Of a stretch of 57,872 nucleotides of DNA, positions 34,269 through 42,203 are shown one piece after another (position 1 is the stretch's first letter; the number at the start of each line of letters is the position of its first letter). This stretch comes from Synergistaceae bacterium. Its GTDB lineage: Bacteria > Synergistota > Synergistia > Synergistales > Aminobacteriaceae. Made by a program: the position numbers and the translations under genes. Location: the NCBI GenBank assembly GCA_031277095.1, contig JAISLU010000110.1, forward strand, positions 1 through 57,872. The letters are read 5' to 3'. The notes below the pieces were generated by a model. The model made no database searches. It worked only from the letters and a program-made list of their open reading frames with translations, and was not told the origin of the DNA.

Positions 34269-35078
34269 ATGTGGTCCAGGATAAGAATTTTTCTTGATAT
34301 TTTTATCGTATCCGCGATCATCTACCGAGTTTTAGTCTTGGTGGCGGGAACACGAGCTATCCAGTTGGTGAAAGGATTTCTGATATTGGGGATCTTTACG
34401 TTGTTGACGTCCGCCCTGGAACTTCGATTGGTGTCTTGGTTTCTCGGCCAGGTGGTGTGGGCTCTCGTGTTTGCCATTCCCATCGTTTTCCAGCCCGAGC
34501 TGCGAAAAATGCTGGAGGAAATCGGGAGAGGAAATTTGTGGGATCGCCGCATGAATTTAGAACAAGCCGAAAATCTCAGCCGGGAGATCGTCGCCGCACT
34601 CGGATACATGAAAGCCAACAAAATCGGTGCGCTCCTCGTTCTGCAACAGGAGACGGGGCTGAAAGATTATTGGAGAACAGCGGTCAAACTCGACGCCAAG
34701 ATATCCCAGGAGTTGATTATCGCTCTTTTTTGGAAGAACAACCCTTTGCACGACGGAGCCGTGATTATGGACCGAGACGACATCATCGCCGCGGGGTGTT
34801 ATCTGCCTTTGACGGACAACCCCAACATTTCTCGATGGTATGGAACCCGGCATCGGGCAGCTTTGGGCATTACGGACGTTTCCGACGCTATGGCGCTGGT
34901 GGTTTCCGAAGAACGAGGCGAAGTGGCTCTGGCCTACAACGGGCACCTGTCGAAAAATCTCAAAGATGCCCAGTTGCAGAAGTTGCTTTTGTTCTATTTC
35001 TCCAGAACCCGTGAAATCGCCCACAAAACTTTAAAAGACAGGATTTTGAAACTGCTGCGGCCCCTTTGGTCCAAATAG
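34269..35078 (+). CDS. cdaA: Diadenylate cyclase CdaA (c-di-AMP synthase)
   Basis: The 269-aa protein has three N-terminal membrane segments (about residues 10-75) and a DAC domain with the catalytic DGA (162-164) and RHR (194-196) motifs, which bind ATP and metal. It makes c-di-AMP at the membrane. The cdaA-cdaR-glmM order is conserved in many bacteria and couples second-messenger output to cell-wall precursor synthesis and osmotic control. Confidence 0.96.
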   Translation: MWSRIRIFLDIFIVSAIIYRVLVLVAGTRAIQLVKGFLILGIFTLLTSALELRLVSWFLGQVVWALVFAIPIVFQPELRKMLEEIGRGNLWDRRMNLEQAENLSREIVAALGYMKANKIGALLVLQQETGLKDYWRTAVKLDAKISQELIIALFWKNNPLHDGAVIMDRDDIIAAGCYLPLTDNPNISRWYGTRHRAALGITDVSDAMALVVSEERGEVALAYNGHLSKNLKDAQLQKLLLFYFSRTREIAHKTLKDRILKLLRPLWSK

Positions 35079-35106
35079 GCGGGGAAGGCGCGATAGCGCA
35101 AAAATA

Positions 35107-35169
35107 AAAGGGCATGGGCAAAAGGCTATGGGCAAATATTATGGATAAAAGACTGTGGGTAAAGGACTG
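35107..35169. repeat. Degenerate 14-nt tandem repeat (about 4.5 units) before cdaR
   Basis: Units AAAGGGCATGGGCA, AAAGGCTATGGGCA, AATATTATGGATA, AAAGACTGTGGGTA and AAGGACTGC. The last, partial unit supplies the AAAGGA ribosome site of cdaR. Confidence 0.8.
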
Positions 35170-35174
35170 CTTTT

Positions 35175-36416
35175 ATGAACGTATCTAAAAAGTTCGATGA
35201 CATTTTGACGTCTCCTTGGATATTGTGGGGAATATCCGTGTCTGTCGCCGTGTTCATGTGGTTTTATGTCTTGGACAAAGGAGAAATCGTCGTCAACGAA
35301 AAGCGGCAATTCCTCTGTATGTTGGAATACCGCAACCTCGCCCCTGAACTCGGCATACGAAACGCGGTGAAAGAGATCACCGTGGAGATCGAGGCGCCCG
35401 AAAACGTCATGAACCAGTTGGAGTACGATGCCATTCTGTGCGAGGTGGATCTCAAAAGGCTTTCGTCGGGCAAGTATCGAGAGAACGTAAAGGCGACGGC
35501 CCCGCAAAATGTGCGGGTGGCGAGCATCACTCCTTCCAGGGTAGACGTCGAGCTGATCCGGCTGGCGGGACGCATGATTCCGGTTGAAGTCGCCTTGCCT
35601 CAAGACATCCCGGCGGGACGGTACTTGGAAGCTGTAGAGATCGTTCCTAAGGAGCTGAACGTCAAAGGGACGGACAGAGATCTCGCAAAGATCGGTTCCG
35701 TCAACATCGCTCCGACTTTTCAAGAACTCGAAAAAGGAAGAGAATTGCTTTTGCCGGTGAAAATCGCGCAATCGGAGCCCTTCGAATACGAGGTGACCCT
35801 GGAGCCGCCGCAAGTGAAAATGAACGCTACGCTGGTGACAGGCCAGCCCAAAAAAAAGGTCGCCGTCAACGTCCGATTGAGCGGAAAGCCCTTTATGGAT
35901 TTTACGGTACGCTCCGTTACCACAGATCCCGCCGAGGTCATGCTGCAGGGGCCAAAAGAAAAATTGGACGCGATTTCCGCCATCGATACGGAGACGATCG
36001 ATATTACCGATATTTCGGAAGATCAAACCCTTATCGTCCCTTTGCGCCCTTTCAAAGATAAAGAGGTATCGACGGTGGACGTCAAATCCGCTAAACTCTC
36101 GATTCAATTGGAACCCATCACGGCGCAGAAGCAGCTCTCGGGCATAGGGATCGCCATCATGGGAACTGACTCCAAGAACGGGAATGAGGGGAAATGGACC
36201 GTCAATCCCCCCGTGGCCGACGTGACCGTGGAGGCGCTGCCCTCCCGTATGGAAGCCTTCGATCTCGAAGGGGCCGGACTCAAGGTTTTCGTCGATCTGT
36301 CGAATATTTTTCTTCGTAAAACGACGCTGCCCGTGCGGGCGGTGTTTACGTCGGACGACTTCAAAATAACGAAAATAGATCCTTCTACGGTGACCGTGAG
36401 TTCCTCAGGAGAATGA
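35175..36416 (+). CDS. cdaR: CdaR, YbbR-domain regulator of CdaA
   Basis: The 413-aa protein has one N-terminal membrane segment (about residues 15-33) and an extracytoplasmic part made of three to four YbbR repeats of about 80-90 residues (repeating V-V-L-L-G-P-V patterns such as IEAPENVMNQLEYD and VMLQGPKEKLDAI). CdaR homologues bind CdaA and modulate its activity. AAAGGA is 8 nt upstream of the ATG. The TGA stop lies in the first unit of a tandem-repeat tract. Confidence 0.9.
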   Translation: MNVSKKFDDILTSPWILWGISVSVAVFMWFYVLDKGEIVVNEKRQFLCMLEYRNLAPELGIRNAVKEITVEIEAPENVMNQLEYDAILCEVDLKRLSSGKYRENVKATAPQNVRVASITPSRVDVELIRLAGRMIPVEVALPQDIPAGRYLEAVEIVPKELNVKGTDRDLAKIGSVNIAPTFQELEKGRELLLPVKIAQSEPFEYEVTLEPPQVKMNATLVTGQPKKKVAVNVRLSGKPFMDFTVRSVTTDPAEVMLQGPKEKLDAISAIDTETIDITDISEDQTLIVPLRPFKDKEVSTVDVKSAKLSIQLEPITAQKQLSGIGIAIMGTDSKNGNEGKWTVNPPVADVTVEALPSRMEAFDLEGAGLKVFVDLSNIFLRKTTLPVRAVFTSDDFKITKIDPSTVTVSSSGE

Positions 36417-36488
36417 AATAGAAGTAAATGAAATAAGAGTAAATGAAATAAGAAGTAGATGAAATAGAAGCAATGGAAGAGTGAGTAG
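36412..36488. repeat. Degenerate 15-nt tandem repeat (5 units) at the cdaR-glmM junction
   Basis: Units AATGAAATAGAAGTA (36412), AATGAAATAAGAGTA (36427), AATGAAATAAGAAGTAG (36442), ATGAAATAGAAGCA (36459) and ATGGAAGAGTGAGTAG (36473). The cdaR stop (36414-36416) lies in the first unit. Confidence 0.9.
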
Positions 36489-36512
36489 AAGAGTGATCGG
36501 ACTGGTGGGACG

Positions 36513-37907
36513 GTGAACGAAGACGTGGGCGCTTTGGACGGCGACAAACCTTTAGATCGAGACAAGCGGGTTTTATTTGGCACAGACGGCGTTCGTGACG
36601 TTGCCAATCTCGGCGGAATGACCCCCGAGATGGCCTTACGGTTGGGACGTTCCTTTATTTTATTTTTGGCGGAACGGGGAATTCCACGTCCCCGTATCGT
36701 GGTTGGCAGGGACACGCGGCGCTCAGGCACGATGCTGGAGGGGGCTTTGTGCGCAGGGATGTCTTCCGCGGGGGCCGAGGTCCTCTCTGTTGGTGTCATT
36801 CCCACGCCCGGCGTGAGTTTCGCGGTGCAGCACGTTGCGGCGGACGGCGGCGCGGTGATCAGCGCGTCGCATAACCCGGCGGAGTACAATGGCATCAAAT
36901 TTCTCGACCGAGACGGCTGTAAGCTGCCCGATGAATCCGAGGTCAGTATAGAGGAATACCTGGGGGACAACCTCACGGACGATTGGCGCCCTACAGGGGC
37001 TTCTGTGGGAGAGATTCGTCCTTTGACCGATATCGTACAAAGCTACGCCGACCACCTGGCTTCCCAGATAGAACAGAAAGAGCTGCTTCCCTCCTCCGTA
37101 GTGCTGGACTGTGCCCACGGCGCCGCGTGTGCGGTGATGCCGTTTTTGCTCGAACGTTTGGGCGTGAAATGGCCGCTGATCGGTACCGATCCAGATGGAT
37201 TGAATATCAACGAGGGTGTAGGCGTCATCCACATTGAACATTTGGCGCGCAGGGTGACGGAATACGGTCATAAAATCGGTTTTGCCTACGACGGCGACGC
37301 CGACAGAATGTTGATGGTCGACTCCAAAGGGCGTACCATCGACGGCGACATTGCGATATGGGTCCTGGCCCGCTGGCTGGCGAGCCGGAATGACCTGGGG
37401 TCGGGGGTCGTGGTCACGGTCATGAGCAATATGGCCCTGGAAGAACGCCTTGCCTTAGAGGGACTCCGGCTCTTTCGATGCCCCGTGGGGGACCGTTATG
37501 TGCTTTCGGCCATGAAAGAGTTCGGCGCGAGGCTTGGCGGCGAACAGTCCGGTCACATCATCGCGGACACTTACTCCCGCACTGGAGACGGTCTTTGCAC
37601 GACGATCATGATGTTGAATGCGTGCCGCGATTTGAAAGAGGACATCGACACGCTGGTCGACCGCTTCGACCGCTACCCTCAACGTCTCAGCAACTTGGCC
37701 ATCACAAACGAACACAGCATCGATATGGATTATGTCGATTCTCTCTCCAGCGAAGTCCAAAAGCGTCTGGATGGAAACGGCCGGGTTTTCATCCGCCCAT
37801 CGGGAACAGAACCTCTTTTGCGTATTCTGGTCGAGGCCAAGAACTTTGAACTGGTAGAGGAAGTCTCGGAACACCTGACAAATCTTTTGAAATCTCATTG
37901 TTCTTGA
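36513..37907 (+). CDS. glmM: Phosphoglucosamine mutase GlmM
   Basis: The 464-aa enzyme converts glucosamine-6-phosphate to glucosamine-1-phosphate for UDP-GlcNAc synthesis. It has the phosphoserine loop SASHNP with catalytic Ser119, the metal loop DGDADRM, the sugar loop GGEQSGHII and the phosphate loop RPSGTEPLLRI. The frame starts with GTG at 36513; the family core begins at about residue 20 (RVLFGTDGVR), so the first 15 or so residues are an extension. It is the third gene of the cdaA-cdaR-glmM set. Confidence 0.96.
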   Translation: MNEDVGALDGDKPLDRDKRVLFGTDGVRDVANLGGMTPEMALRLGRSFILFLAERGIPRPRIVVGRDTRRSGTMLEGALCAGMSSAGAEVLSVGVIPTPGVSFAVQHVAADGGAVISASHNPAEYNGIKFLDRDGCKLPDESEVSIEEYLGDNLTDDWRPTGASVGEIRPLTDIVQSYADHLASQIEQKELLPSSVVLDCAHGAACAVMPFLLERLGVKWPLIGTDPDGLNINEGVGVIHIEHLARRVTEYGHKIGFAYDGDADRMLMVDSKGRTIDGDIAIWVLARWLASRNDLGSGVVVTVMSNMALEERLALEGLRLFRCPVGDRYVLSAMKEFGARLGGEQSGHIIADTYSRTGDGLCTTIMMLNACRDLKEDIDTLVDRFDRYPQRLSNLAITNEHSIDMDYVDSLSSEVQKRLDGNGRVFIRPSGTEPLLRILVEAKNFELVEEVSEHLTNLLKSHCS

Positions 37908-37949
37908 GCGGGTTCTCGAGCAAGTCGCAGGTTCTCGAGTAAGTCATGG
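37899..37949. repeat. Tandem duplication, 19 nt x 2 plus a partial unit, at the glmM stop
   Basis: Two 19-nt units beginning GTTCTCGAGCAAGTCGCAG (37912) and GTTCTCGAGTAAGTCATGG (37931) follow a partial unit GTTCTTGAGCGG, in which TTGA holds the glmM TGA stop; in the later units the T is a C. Confidence 0.8.
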
Positions 37950-37957
37950 AGGAACGC

Positions 37958-39895
37958 ATGATCTACAGAAATAACGGTAACAGCGAACGGTGCATGGCGG
38001 TTCTTGTGACGTCGCTTATTTTTATTTTCGTTTTCTTTTTCGCCGCCCAGGGTCGGGCATCGGAGAGCGCGGCGGCAATGGCGTTGGCTTCCAGTGATGT
38101 CCGCTCTCACAATGCGGTAAGCTGGCAACAGATTCTCACTCAAAATGCCGGTTCCCTCTCCCTGTCATGGGAATGGGAAGTGGTTTCCAAGGACGGCCCC
38201 GTGGAACGGAAACGGGACGCCGAGCGGATGTTTCACGTCCAACAGGTTCTCTACGCCAAGTCGAAGAAAAGACCGGGGAATCAAGGCGCGGCGCTTCAGA
38301 TTTTTTCGATTTGGAATGCCGACAGCGAAGGGAAAATTCTCCCCCTTCCCTCCGATATTTTAGAAAAAACATCCGGAGATCTAGCCGCCGGTTTGATAGG
38401 CGCACGCTACGGCAGCGTGACGACCTTGACCCAGGAAGTCGTAGGGACAGATTTGGAGGATCTTTTCGTCACGACTTACGGCGTGGGGGGCCCCCGGGCC
38501 GAAGAAAACGCCAATGGTTTCAAAGAGAACTTTCGTTATAAATGCGTTTCTCTCTTCTGCGGTGAAAAACTGGTGCTGGTGCTGGTCAAATATTTCCCCT
38601 CCGATGAAAAATTTTGGCGTAAAGAACTTGAAACGCTTCTCGATACCTGGGTAGCAACCTTGACTCTTACCCCCCGGCCTCTTGCCGAAATATCGAGAGC
38701 AGCGGTCTCTTTGCCTGTGCTTCCAATCGCGGCCGCCGCGCCCGTTCCGGCTCTTTCCGCCGACATTTCCGCCCCTGCCGTCTCCCAAGGAACCCTTCCC
38801 CTGGCGGCGAAATCTTCGGGCGACATGGCCGCGCAGCCTGTAACAACACAGCCTAAGAAAACCGCAGTTGTGCCGCGGCCCCAAAAGCCGATTTCTTCTT
38901 TAGTTTTCTATACGGGCTTTGCCCTAGCGGCAACGGTGATTTTTTTTGCCTGTGCCGGAAAGATTTTCTATTGGCGCCGAAAACGGCAAAAAGACCCTGT
39001 ATCGGCGGATTCCGTGACGAATGATTTGCTGTTGAGGCGAGAAATAGAGCAAGACACGGCAGAAACCGAGCCGATGGCCGTAACGAATGAACCGGCAAGC
39101 GACGATGATATTGACGATGATATTGAAGAGAATATTGAAGAGAACCCCAATATTGAAGAGAATCAGGATGAAGAAAATCGGAATGAAGAAAATCGGAATG
39201 AAGAGAATTATGATCAAGAAAATTATGATCAGGATCATGACATTGAAGATGACCATAGTATAGGAGAGAACGATAAGGGCGGCAATATACCTTGCCTGGA
39301 AAAAAGTCGCGATAAAGAATTGAATTTCGATTGGGAGAGAACGGAAGAGCTGCTAATTCCGCTGGTGGGCGACCCTCGGGATTTTCAGACCCGGGACCCT
39401 CTTTCCGAGAAATTGGGATTCGACCGAGTTTACAGTCTTCTCAACGAAGCGTTGGTCAGTATCGATACCGCCCAAATCGCAACCACTCCCGTTATTTCCG
39501 ATAAACGTGCCCTTCAGCCCGCATTGCCCAATCTTGCGGACGCGGTCGCGGTGTTGGACAGCCTCCAAGAGATGTTTGGAGAATCGTTTCTGTTGGAGAC
39601 ATTGAAAGAAGAAGTCCTCAAGGCCCTGGAGCTGAAAGAAGGAACTCCCATATTGCATACAAAAGATATGGCGCCGGAATGCTTTGTTCTGAAACTGTCT
39701 TGCAGTACCCTTCTCAACATGCTGCAAACAGGGCGTTATCATATCGGCAAGGGGATTTTGAGCAACGAAGGCCAGGAACTTGTGAATTTATTTGGGCGCA
39801 TTAACGACTTACGAACCCGAGAAGCGTACACCTCTCGTGAAGAGGCCGAAAAAGATGCGGCCTTCATGCAATTTTGCGTAAGAGAACTGGGTTGA
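37958..39895 (+). CDS. Uncharacterised 645-aa single-pass membrane protein with acidic repeats
   Basis: I do not recognise this protein. It has an N-terminal signal peptide or anchor (about residues 12-32, ending FAAQGRAS), an outer domain of about 230 residues (WQQILTQNAGSLSLSWEWEV...), an Ala/Pro-rich linker, one membrane segment (about 320-340) followed by WRRKRQ, a very acidic Asn/Glu repeat region (about 370-435) of 5-residue units like RNEEN, and a C-terminal helical domain of about 190 residues. By the positive-inside rule the acidic repeats and last domain are cytoplasmic. GGAGG lies 5 nt before the ATG at 37958. The downstream MATE gene follows after 16 nt. Confidence 0.8.
   Translation: MIYRNNGNSERCMAVLVTSLIFIFVFFFAAQGRASESAAAMALASSDVRSHNAVSWQQILTQNAGSLSLSWEWEVVSKDGPVERKRDAERMFHVQQVLYAKSKKRPGNQGAALQIFSIWNADSEGKILPLPSDILEKTSGDLAAGLIGARYGSVTTLTQEVVGTDLEDLFVTTYGVGGPRAEENANGFKENFRYKCVSLFCGEKLVLVLVKYFPSDEKFWRKELETLLDTWVATLTLTPRPLAEISRAAVSLPVLPIAAAAPVPALSADISAPAVSQGTLPLAAKSSGDMAAQPVTTQPKKTAVVPRPQKPISSLVFYTGFALAATVIFFACAGKIFYWRRKRQKDPVSADSVTNDLLLRREIEQDTAETEPMAVTNEPASDDDIDDDIEENIEENPNIEENQDEENRNEENRNEENYDQENYDQDHDIEDDHSIGENDKGGNIPCLEKSRDKELNFDWERTEELLIPLVGDPRDFQTRDPLSEKLGFDRVYSLLNEALVSIDTAQIATTPVISDKRALQPALPNLADAVAVLDSLQEMFGESFLLETLKEEVLKALELKEGTPILHTKDMAPECFVLKLSCSTLLNMLQTGRYHIGKGILSNEGQELVNLFGRINDLRTREAYTSREEAEKDAAFMQFCVRELG
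39090..39260. repeat. In-frame 15-nt repeat coding for acidic NEEN-type units
   Basis: Repeats of the kind GAAGAAAATCGGAAT code for IEENP, NIEEN, QDEEN, RNEEN, RNEEN, YDQEN and YDQDH in the cytoplasmic part of the 645-aa protein. Several neighbouring units are nearly identical in DNA. Confidence 0.8.
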
Positions 39896-39911
39896 CGAGA
39901 GGAAATATCTA

Positions 39912-41363
39912 ATGGATATCGTAAAAAATGTAGAAATTGCAGAGCATGTGGAAAATGTAGAAAGTGTGGAAAGTGTAGACAAAGTAGACAAAAATGCAGT
40001 CGAAAGACAGGCTGAGAGACAATCCGAAAACAGAATGGGCGTTACGCCCGTCCACAAGCTGCTGCTCAGTATGTCCATTCCCATGGTGATTTCCATGCTG
40101 GTTCAGGCTCTTTACAACGTTGTGGACAGCATTTTTGTCGCTCAAATCAGCGAAAACGCGTTGACGGCGATTTCACTGGCTTTTCCCATCCAGAGCTTGA
40201 TGATCGCGGTTGGAGTGGGCACCGGCGTCGGTATCAACTCTTTTCTGTCGAGAAGCCTGGGGGAAAAAAATTTCGATAACGCCAACAAAGCGGCAGCCAA
40301 CGGTATGTTTCTCGCTTGGGCGAGCTGCGCCGCCTTTATGGCCGTGGGGGCCCTGGGCTCCGCCGCTTTTTTCCGCGCGCAAACGAACATTCAGGAAATT
40401 GTCCAACATGGACAAGACTATCTTTCCATCATCTGCATTTTCTCCTTCGGGATGTTCAACCAGATCACCCTCGAACGGCTTTTGATGTCCACGGGGAAAA
40501 GTTTTTACGCCATGGTTTCGCAGTCGGTGGGAGCCGTCATCAACATCGTATTGGACCCGGTCATGATTTTTGGATTGTGGAATTTCCCCAAAATGGGCGT
40601 GGCCGGAGCGGCTTATGCCACGGTGATCGGACAGAGCGCAGGCGCGCTTTTGGCGCTTTATTTCAACCTGCGAAAAAACCACGAAATCAAACTTTGGGGA
40701 AGAGGATTTCGGCCCAACGGGGCCATCATAAAAAGGATCTACGCGGTAGGTTTGCCCTCCATTTTGATGGCGTCTCTGGGTTCGGTCATGACCTATGGGA
40801 TCAACAGCATTTTAATTTCCTTCACGGCTACGGCGGCGGCGGTGTTTGGCGTCTATTTCAAACTGCAAAGTTTCGTCTTTATGCCGGTTTTTGGTGTGAA
40901 TAACGGGATGGTGCCCATTTTGGCCTTCAATTTCGGAGCCAAGAAAAAAGACCGCATCACCCAAACAATCAAAATCGCCGTGATGTACGCCGTTGGAATC
41001 ATGTCCTTGGGCATTGCGGCCTTTCAATTTTACCCCGACAAGCTCCTCGCCCTGTTCAACGCGACGGAAGACATGCTTTCCATAGGGATACCTGCCCTGC
41101 GGATCATCAGCATCCATTACGCCTTCGCGGGCTTTTGTATCGTGTTCATATCGGTGTTTCAGGCCCTCGGCAACGGTTTGGAAAGCCTCTTTATCGCCGT
41201 GACCCGGCAGCTCATTCTGCTTTTGCCGATGGCGTGGCTGCTGTCCTTGACGGGAAACGTGGACGCTATCTGGTGGTCGTTTCCGGCCGCCGAATGCTTC
41301 ACTTTTGCGTTGAGCGCGGCTCTCATGAAACGCGTTTACAATAAAAGAATAAAAAACATGTGA
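39912..41363 (+). CDS. MATE-family multidrug/toxin efflux transporter
   Basis: The 483-aa protein has 12 membrane segments in two halves, with the typical start GVTPVHKLLLSMSIPMVISMLVQALYNVVDSIFVA and the second-half match GLPSILMASLGSVMTYGINSILI. It would export cationic drugs or metabolites using Na+ or H+. The first 40 residues are an unusual hydrophilic extension made of three-residue units (VEI, AEH, VEN, VES, VES, VDK, VDK) coded by a 9-nt tandem repeat; the GAGAGGAAA ribosome site before ATG 39912 supports its translation. Confidence 0.93.
   Translation: MDIVKNVEIAEHVENVESVESVDKVDKNAVERQAERQSENRMGVTPVHKLLLSMSIPMVISMLVQALYNVVDSIFVAQISENALTAISLAFPIQSLMIAVGVGTGVGINSFLSRSLGEKNFDNANKAAANGMFLAWASCAAFMAVGALGSAAFFRAQTNIQEIVQHGQDYLSIICIFSFGMFNQITLERLLMSTGKSFYAMVSQSVGAVINIVLDPVMIFGLWNFPKMGVAGAAYATVIGQSAGALLALYFNLRKNHEIKLWGRGFRPNGAIIKRIYAVGLPSILMASLGSVMTYGINSILISFTATAAAVFGVYFKLQSFVFMPVFGVNNGMVPILAFNFGAKKKDRITQTIKIAVMYAVGIMSLGIAAFQFYPDKLLALFNATEDMLSIGIPALRIISIHYAFAGFCIVFISVFQALGNGLESLFIAVTRQLILLLPMAWLLSLTGNVDAIWWSFPAAECFTFALSAALMKRVYNKRIKNM
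39930..39992. repeat. In-frame 9-nt tandem repeat at the MATE N-terminus
   Basis: Units GTAGAAATT, GCAGAGCAT, GTGGAAAAT, GTAGAAAGT, GTGGAAAGT, GTAGACAAA and GTAGACAAA give a V-E/D-x pattern. Confidence 0.85.
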
Positions 41364-41388
41364 AAACCCAAGGAGGAAGTTGCCAACT

Positions 41389-42177
41389 ATGGGTAGTACA
41401 GCTGCTGTTGCTAACATTGAGATATTCGGGATATTGATCGTTTTGGGCATGATAGGGGGCATCGTATTATTTTCCAATCGTCTATGGCCGAAGGTCGATC
41501 CGCTAAAGAAGTGGATTGTGGAGACGGTCGTTATCATTTTGATCTTGCTCGTCAATCCACTCTCCCTCTTCAGGATCGTTTGTCTTATCGACGGGAATTT
41601 CGCGTCGAAATATCGTAACGCGTCCGGCAAGTTTTCGGTCGATGTGCCCTGGACTTGGGACATAAACACTGAGGACGTGAGGCGAGACTCCGATTTTATG
41701 GGTATCCCGGAAAGCGCCAAAACCCATCTTCGCGCGGGGTTTCGCATAAGCAGCCGATTCTTTGAGGACTACGGCCGCGCTCGCACAGTGGGTTACGCCA
41801 ATATGAGAGTCGATAGCGTCGGCGGACCGGTATCGCCGTCATCTCCAGAGGAACTCCTCGCCGATTTGAGCGCACGGCTGACTGAGAGAAAAGAATTAGT
41901 CAGCAAGACGAGCGACATGTTGAGTAAGTACGCTGTCGCCCCTCTGCCCGACGTAGTGGGCGACGTGCGGTCCACGGTAGAAAATGTCAGGGGGCGCATT
42001 TGGGCGAAAACGGCGAGAACCGTCAATGCCTTTGACGGCCGGGAGAGAACTTTCGTTTACTATCAGATCGTCAGCCCTGCAAATGGGGCACTTTATATCG
42101 TAACTTTTTCCACCGATCACGGCCCGCAATATTTGCCCATATTTCGCAAGGTCATAAGATCGTTCAATTTTATATAA
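41389..42177 (+). CDS. Uncharacterised 262-aa membrane protein with soluble C-terminal domain
   Basis: I do not recognise this protein. Two membrane segments occur near the start (about residues 8-27 and 42-68). The remaining 190 residues look like a secreted alpha/beta domain beginning KFSVDVPWTW and ending ALYIVTFSTDHGPQYLPIFRKVIRSFNF, a shape seen in PsbP-like or short lipoprotein-type domains; this is impression only. I place the start at ATG 41389; GGAGG stands 12 nt upstream, while the TTG at 41380 is too close to it. It ends 8 nt from the end of hisS on the other strand. Confidence 0.72.
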   Translation: MGSTAAVANIEIFGILIVLGMIGGIVLFSNRLWPKVDPLKKWIVETVVIILILLVNPLSLFRIVCLIDGNFASKYRNASGKFSVDVPWTWDINTEDVRRDSDFMGIPESAKTHLRAGFRISSRFFEDYGRARTVGYANMRVDSVGGPVSPSSPEELLADLSARLTERKELVSKTSDMLSKYAVAPLPDVVGDVRSTVENVRGRIWAKTARTVNAFDGRERTFVYYQIVSPANGALYIVTFSTDHGPQYLPIFRKVIRSFNFI

Positions 42178-42203
42178 GACAAGCCTCATATAAGGCGAGC
42201 TTC
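42172..42203. repeat. Tandem duplication, 16 nt x 2, holding both stops of convergent genes
   Basis: Units ATATAAGACAAGCCTC (42172) and ATATAAGGCGAGCTTC (42188). The TAA of the 262-aa gene (42175-42177) lies in the first unit and the TGA of hisS on the minus strand (42188-42186) lies at the boundary of the two. Confidence 0.9.
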
